Below, piece after piece: positions 6,670-8,662 of a DNA stretch of 8,662 nt. The DNA is taken from the NCBI GenBank assembly GCA_016793585.1, contig JAEUJR010001001.1, positions 1 through 8,662 on the forward strand, in the 5' to 3' direction. This DNA is from Archangium sp. (GTDB lineage: Bacteria > Myxococcota > Myxococcia > Myxococcales > Myxococcaceae). The translations under genes and the position numbers were made by a program. Each line of letters begins with the position of its first letter. Positions within the stretch are counted from its first letter, which is position 1. Below the pieces are notes generated by a model. The model was not told the DNA's origin, did not search any database, and saw only the letters and a program-made list of their open reading frames with translations.

Positions 6670-7733
6670 TCGCGGAAGAGCGTCGCGCCCCAGTGAAAGC
6701 CGGCTCCGAGGCCGACGAAGCAGACGAGATCGCCCTTCTTGATGCGACCCGACTTCTTGCACTCGTCGTACGCGATCGGAATCGTCGCGGCCGTCGTGTT
6801 CCCGTAGCGCTGAATGTTGTTGTACACGCGCTCGTCCGGCAGCTTCAGCGCCTTCTGCACGCCCTCAGAGATGCGCAGGTTCGCCTGGTGCGGAATGAGC
6901 AGGCTGATGTCGTCGATGGTGACGCCAGCCTTCGCGCAGACCTCGTGAACGGCTTCGGGCATCTTGGTGACGGCCATCTTGAAGACGGTGCGGCCATCCA
7001 TCACGGGCACGCCGCGGCCTTCCTTGAAGTGCTCGTCAGAGAAGTACGGGCGGTACGCAAAGCCGGCCGACGGAACGTAGAGCGCCTCGACGTTCTTGCC
7101 GTCGGAGTGCAGCGAGAAGCCCAGCAGGCCACGCTTGGGATCATCGGTGGGGCCCATGACGACTGCGCCAGCCGCGTCTCCGAAGAGCACGAGCAGGTGG
7201 CGAAACTTCGAGTTCCAGTCCTTCTCGGCCTGCGGAATCTCGGCGGTGGAGCGGCCCATCACCACGTCCCAGCCCTGCTTCGTGAAGGGCATGAAGCCGG
7301 TGTGAATCTCGGCACCGATGAAGAGCAGCTTCTTCGCCTGACCCGAACGAATGAGCGCGTCGCAGACCTGCAGGCCGTAGACGAAGCCCGAGCACTGCTG
7401 CCGAATGTCGAGCGCGGGAATGTTGGTGAGGCCCAGCTTCGCCTGCACGAGGCTGCCGACGCCCGGGAAGTAGTAGTCCGGCGTCATCGTGGCGACGACG
7501 ATGTAGTCGATCTCTTCGGCCTTCGTGCCCGCGTCCTCGAGCGCCTTCTTCGCCGCACCCACCGCGAGATCGCTGGTGCCAGTGCCCTCGTTCACGAAGT
7601 ACCGCTGCTGAATGCCCGAGCGCTCACGAATCCACTCGTCCGACGTGTCGCAGACCTTCGCCATGCGCTCGTTGGGAACCGTGACCTCGCCGGTCACGAA
7701 GCCGGAGCCATAGATGCGGGAAAACGCCTGCAT
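6666..7733 (-). CDS. fabH: 3-oxoacyl-ACP synthase III family protein (FabH-like ketosynthase)
   Basis: FabH-type enzymes condense an acyl-CoA starter with malonyl-ACP, the first elongation step of type II fatty acid synthesis; relatives prime polyketides or make related products. The 355-residue protein has the complete Cys-His-Asn triad: Cys114 in DIRQQCSGFVYGL, His282 in IPHQANLRI and Asn312 in YGNTTAATIP, plus LFGDAAGAVV (183-192) and the C-terminal GLGAGFHWGATLF (341-353). It is about 35-40 residues longer than E. coli FabH, mostly through an insertion at about 148-180, so it may not be the housekeeping enzyme; the gene symbol is tentative. The frame extends upstream to 7850, but the ATG at 7733 is preferred because GAGG lies 6 bases before it and the family sequence (FSRIYGSGFVTGE) follows at once. 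Its stop overlaps the next gene's GTG start. Confidence 0.9.
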   Translation of the reverse strand: MQAFSRIYGSGFVTGEVTVPNERMAKVCDTSDEWIRERSGIQQRYFVNEGTGTSDLAVGAAKKALEDAGTKAEEIDYIVVATMTPDYYFPGVGSLVQAKLGLTNIPALDIRQQCSGFVYGLQVCDALIRSGQAKKLLFIGAEIHTGFMPFTKQGWDVVMGRSTAEIPQAEKDWNSKFRHLLVLFGDAAGAVVMGPTDDPKRGLLGFSLHSDGKNVEALYVPSAGFAYRPYFSDEHFKEGRGVPVMDGRTVFKMAVTKMPEAVHEVCAKAGVTIDDISLLIPHQANLRISEGVQKALKLPDERVYNNIQRYGNTTAATIPIAYDECKKSGRIKKGDLVCFVGLGAGFHWGATLFRE

Positions 7734-7767
7734 GCAAACCTCGATTCCGAGAGTGAAAACCGCGCGG

Positions 7768-7796
7768 CTTATGGTGTGACGGGCGTCACGGCGCAA
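7768..7796 (-). promoter_or_regulatory. Candidate fabH promoter
   Basis: On the minus strand TTGCGC (7796-7791) and CATAAG (7773-7768) are separated by exactly 17 bases, matching 3 and 4 of 6 consensus positions. Transcription would start near 7761, leaving a leader of about 28 bases that contains the GAGG ribosome binding site of fabH. Each hexamer alone is weak; the exact spacing, the position and the palindrome filling the spacer make the assignment more likely. Confidence 0.4.
7776..7789. promoter_or_regulatory. Perfect palindrome, candidate operator
   Basis: GTGACG and CGTCAC form a perfect 6-bp inverted repeat with a 2-bp centre. It lies in the 99-bp divergent region between fabH and the GNAT gene, wholly within the spacer of the candidate fabH promoter. 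A dimeric regulator bound here would block RNA polymerase and could also affect the GNAT gene starting 44 bases away. No regulator gene lies in the window, so its owner is unknown. The repeat is seen directly; operator function is inferred. Confidence 0.45.
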
Positions 7797-7832
7797 GGAC
7801 GCGAGACGACACGGCGCGTCAGCTTGGGAACC

Positions 7833-8246
7833 ATGGCCTGCGACCTGCACTCACAGCGCTTCGTGAAGGCGAAGCGAGTCGTCGAGACCACGGTCGAAGA
7901 GAGCGGGCCACGCATGAGTGCACAGGCGGAGTCGTTGTTGGCGTTGTGTGGCGCGAGCGTGCGTGACGGGCAGGTGCTGGTGGTTCAGCGAGAGGGCTTC
8001 GTGCTGGGTGTGGCGGTGTTGAGAATCGCCTCACCCGACGCCGAGATCGTCGCCATCGTCACCGAGCCGAACTCGAGACACCGCGGCGTGGGCCGGTTGC
8101 TGATTCGCGACATGGTTCGACGGGCGCGCATTGCTGGCTGCAACAAGCTGCGCATTCGGCTGCCACGCAGTGACGACGCCGCCCTCGCCTTCTTCGCGCG
8201 GCTCGGCTTCGAAGACACGCACGTGGCGTTCGATCTGGCGCTCTGA
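7833..8246 (+). CDS. GNAT-family N-acetyltransferase
   Basis: The 137-residue product has the GCN5-related acetyltransferase core, which moves an acetyl group from acetyl-CoA to an amine. Seen are two strands around VLVVQREGFVLGVAVLRI (49-66), strand 4 AEIVAIVTEP (70-79), the acetyl-CoA pyrophosphate loop RHRGVGRLL (82-90; the R-x-x-G-x-G motif), a helix, strand 5 NKLRIRL, and the C-terminal AALAFFARLGFEDTHVAFDL typical of the fold end. The acceptor cannot be inferred. The start is uncertain: the ATG at 7833 has GGGAA closely before it and the following 27 codons show coding-like third positions, while the ATG at 7914 would give 110 residues and lose part of the first helix region. The frame remains open far upstream, antisense to fabH, which is not meaningful. 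The aminotransferase gene begins 12 bases downstream and may be co-transcribed. Confidence 0.82.
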   Translation: MACDLHSQRFVKAKRVVETTVEESGPRMSAQAESLLALCGASVRDGQVLVVQREGFVLGVAVLRIASPDAEIVAIVTEPNSRHRGVGRLLIRDMVRRARIAGCNKLRIRLPRSDDAALAFFARLGFEDTHVAFDLAL

Positions 8247-8258
8247 GAAAACCGACGC

Positions 8259-8662
8259 GTGAAGCACCACTTCGCGCTCGACCCCGACGTCACGTTCCTG
8301 AACCACGGCAGCTTTGGCGCCTGTCCGCGCGTCGTGCTGGCCGAGCAGCAGCGCCTGCGGGAGCGCCTCGAGGCCGAGCCCGTGCGCTTCCTCGCGCGTG
8401 AGTACGAGCCGCTGCTCGATGCGGCCCGGCATTCGCTCGGCGCCTTCCTCGGCTGCAACGGAGATGATCTCGCCTTCGTCACCAATGCGACCACGGCCGT
8501 GAACGCCGTGCTCCGCAGCCTCGAGTTCACGCCGGGCGACGAGCTGCTCATCACCTCGCACGGCTACAACGCCTGCAACAACGTGATGCGTTTCGTGGCC
8601 GAACGAAGCGGCGCGCGGGTCACGGTGGCGCAGGTGCCCTTCCCGCTCCAGTCGGCTGAGCA
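8259..8662 (+). CDS. Class V aminotransferase-like PLP enzyme, isopenicillin-N epimerase type, partial (3' end outside window)
   Basis: Only the first 134 codons are present. The start motif TFLNHGSFGACP (12-23) is the hallmark N-terminus of the CefD-like branch of class V aminotransferases, which also includes cysteine desulfurase-like and ergothioneine-pathway C-S lyase-like enzymes. VTNATTAVNAVLRS (about 74-87) fits the small cofactor-phosphate-binding segment, and LLITSHGYNACNNVM (about 97-111) is the next conserved block of the family. The PLP-binding lysine would lie beyond the window edge, so activity cannot be confirmed. GTG at 8259 is the start because the preceding in-frame codons lead directly to the GNAT stop codon; the ribosome binding site (GAGAAAA) is weak. 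The exact reaction (epimerase, lyase or desulfurase) is not decidable from this fragment. Confidence 0.85.
   Translation, partial: MKHHFALDPDVTFLNHGSFGACPRVVLAEQQRLRERLEAEPVRFLAREYEPLLDAARHSLGAFLGCNGDDLAFVTNATTAVNAVLRSLEFTPGDELLITSHGYNACNNVMRFVAERSGARVTVAQVPFPLQSAE

Noticed and set aside
6654..7832. A long upstream extension of the GNAT frame, antisense to fabH
   Set aside because: The extension is Arg/Ala/Val-rich with no domain pattern and mirrors fabH codons; the GNAT core needs only the last 110-137 residues.

Overview
The window is gene-dense, very GC-rich bacterial chromosome. Codons strongly prefer G or C in the third position, so several antisense frames stay open for hundreds of codons. 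A tolQ-tolR-tolA-tolB envelope cluster, a diverging multi-repeat lipoprotein and a signal-anchored Pro/Ala-rich protein indicate a Gram-negative, diderm bacterium. The codon use and gene style suggest Myxococcota (formerly delta-Proteobacteria). That placement is an inference; there is no rRNA or other marker here to prove it.

Layout from left to right. Positions 1-2421 lie on the minus strand, read right to left. They hold a lipoprotein with three Cys-paired repeats (2421-1363), glutamate racemase murI (1266-445), and a membrane-anchored Pro-rich protein cut by the left window edge (443-1). The last two are separated by one base and look co-translated. A 10-bp perfect hairpin separates the lipoprotein from murI. 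A 111-bp divergent intergenic region (2422-2532) leads to the plus-strand tol operon: tolQ (2533-3219), tolR (3230-3667), tolA (3664-4422, ATGA overlap with tolR) and tolB (4461-5738). No pal follows. Instead tolB meets a convergent gene with only 4 bp between the two stop codons.

That convergent minus-strand unit is a FabH-type 3-oxoacyl-ACP synthase III (7733-6666), whose stop overlaps the GTG start of a secreted esterase/depolymerase-like alpha/beta hydrolase (6669-5743). Upstream of fabH a candidate promoter carries a perfect palindrome, GTGACG-2-CGTCAC, entirely inside its 17-bp spacer; this is the best regulatory signal in the window. On the other side, a small GNAT acetyltransferase (7833-8246) and the 5' part of a class V aminotransferase resembling isopenicillin-N epimerases (8259 to the right edge) run on the plus strand.

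The genes that clearly work together are TolQ, TolR, TolA and TolB. The TolQ-TolR motor uses the proton gradient to drive TolA, which spans the periplasm and interacts with TolB and normally Pal to keep the outer membrane constricted at division. MurI supplies D-glutamate for peptidoglycan. The region is therefore mostly cell-envelope housekeeping with accessory enzymes. I see no CRISPR array, tRNA, rRNA, insertion sequence or phage gene, and nothing that clearly forms a new defence or biosynthetic system. The most interesting items are the unrecognised three-repeat lipoprotein, the palindrome in the fabH promoter and the missing pal.
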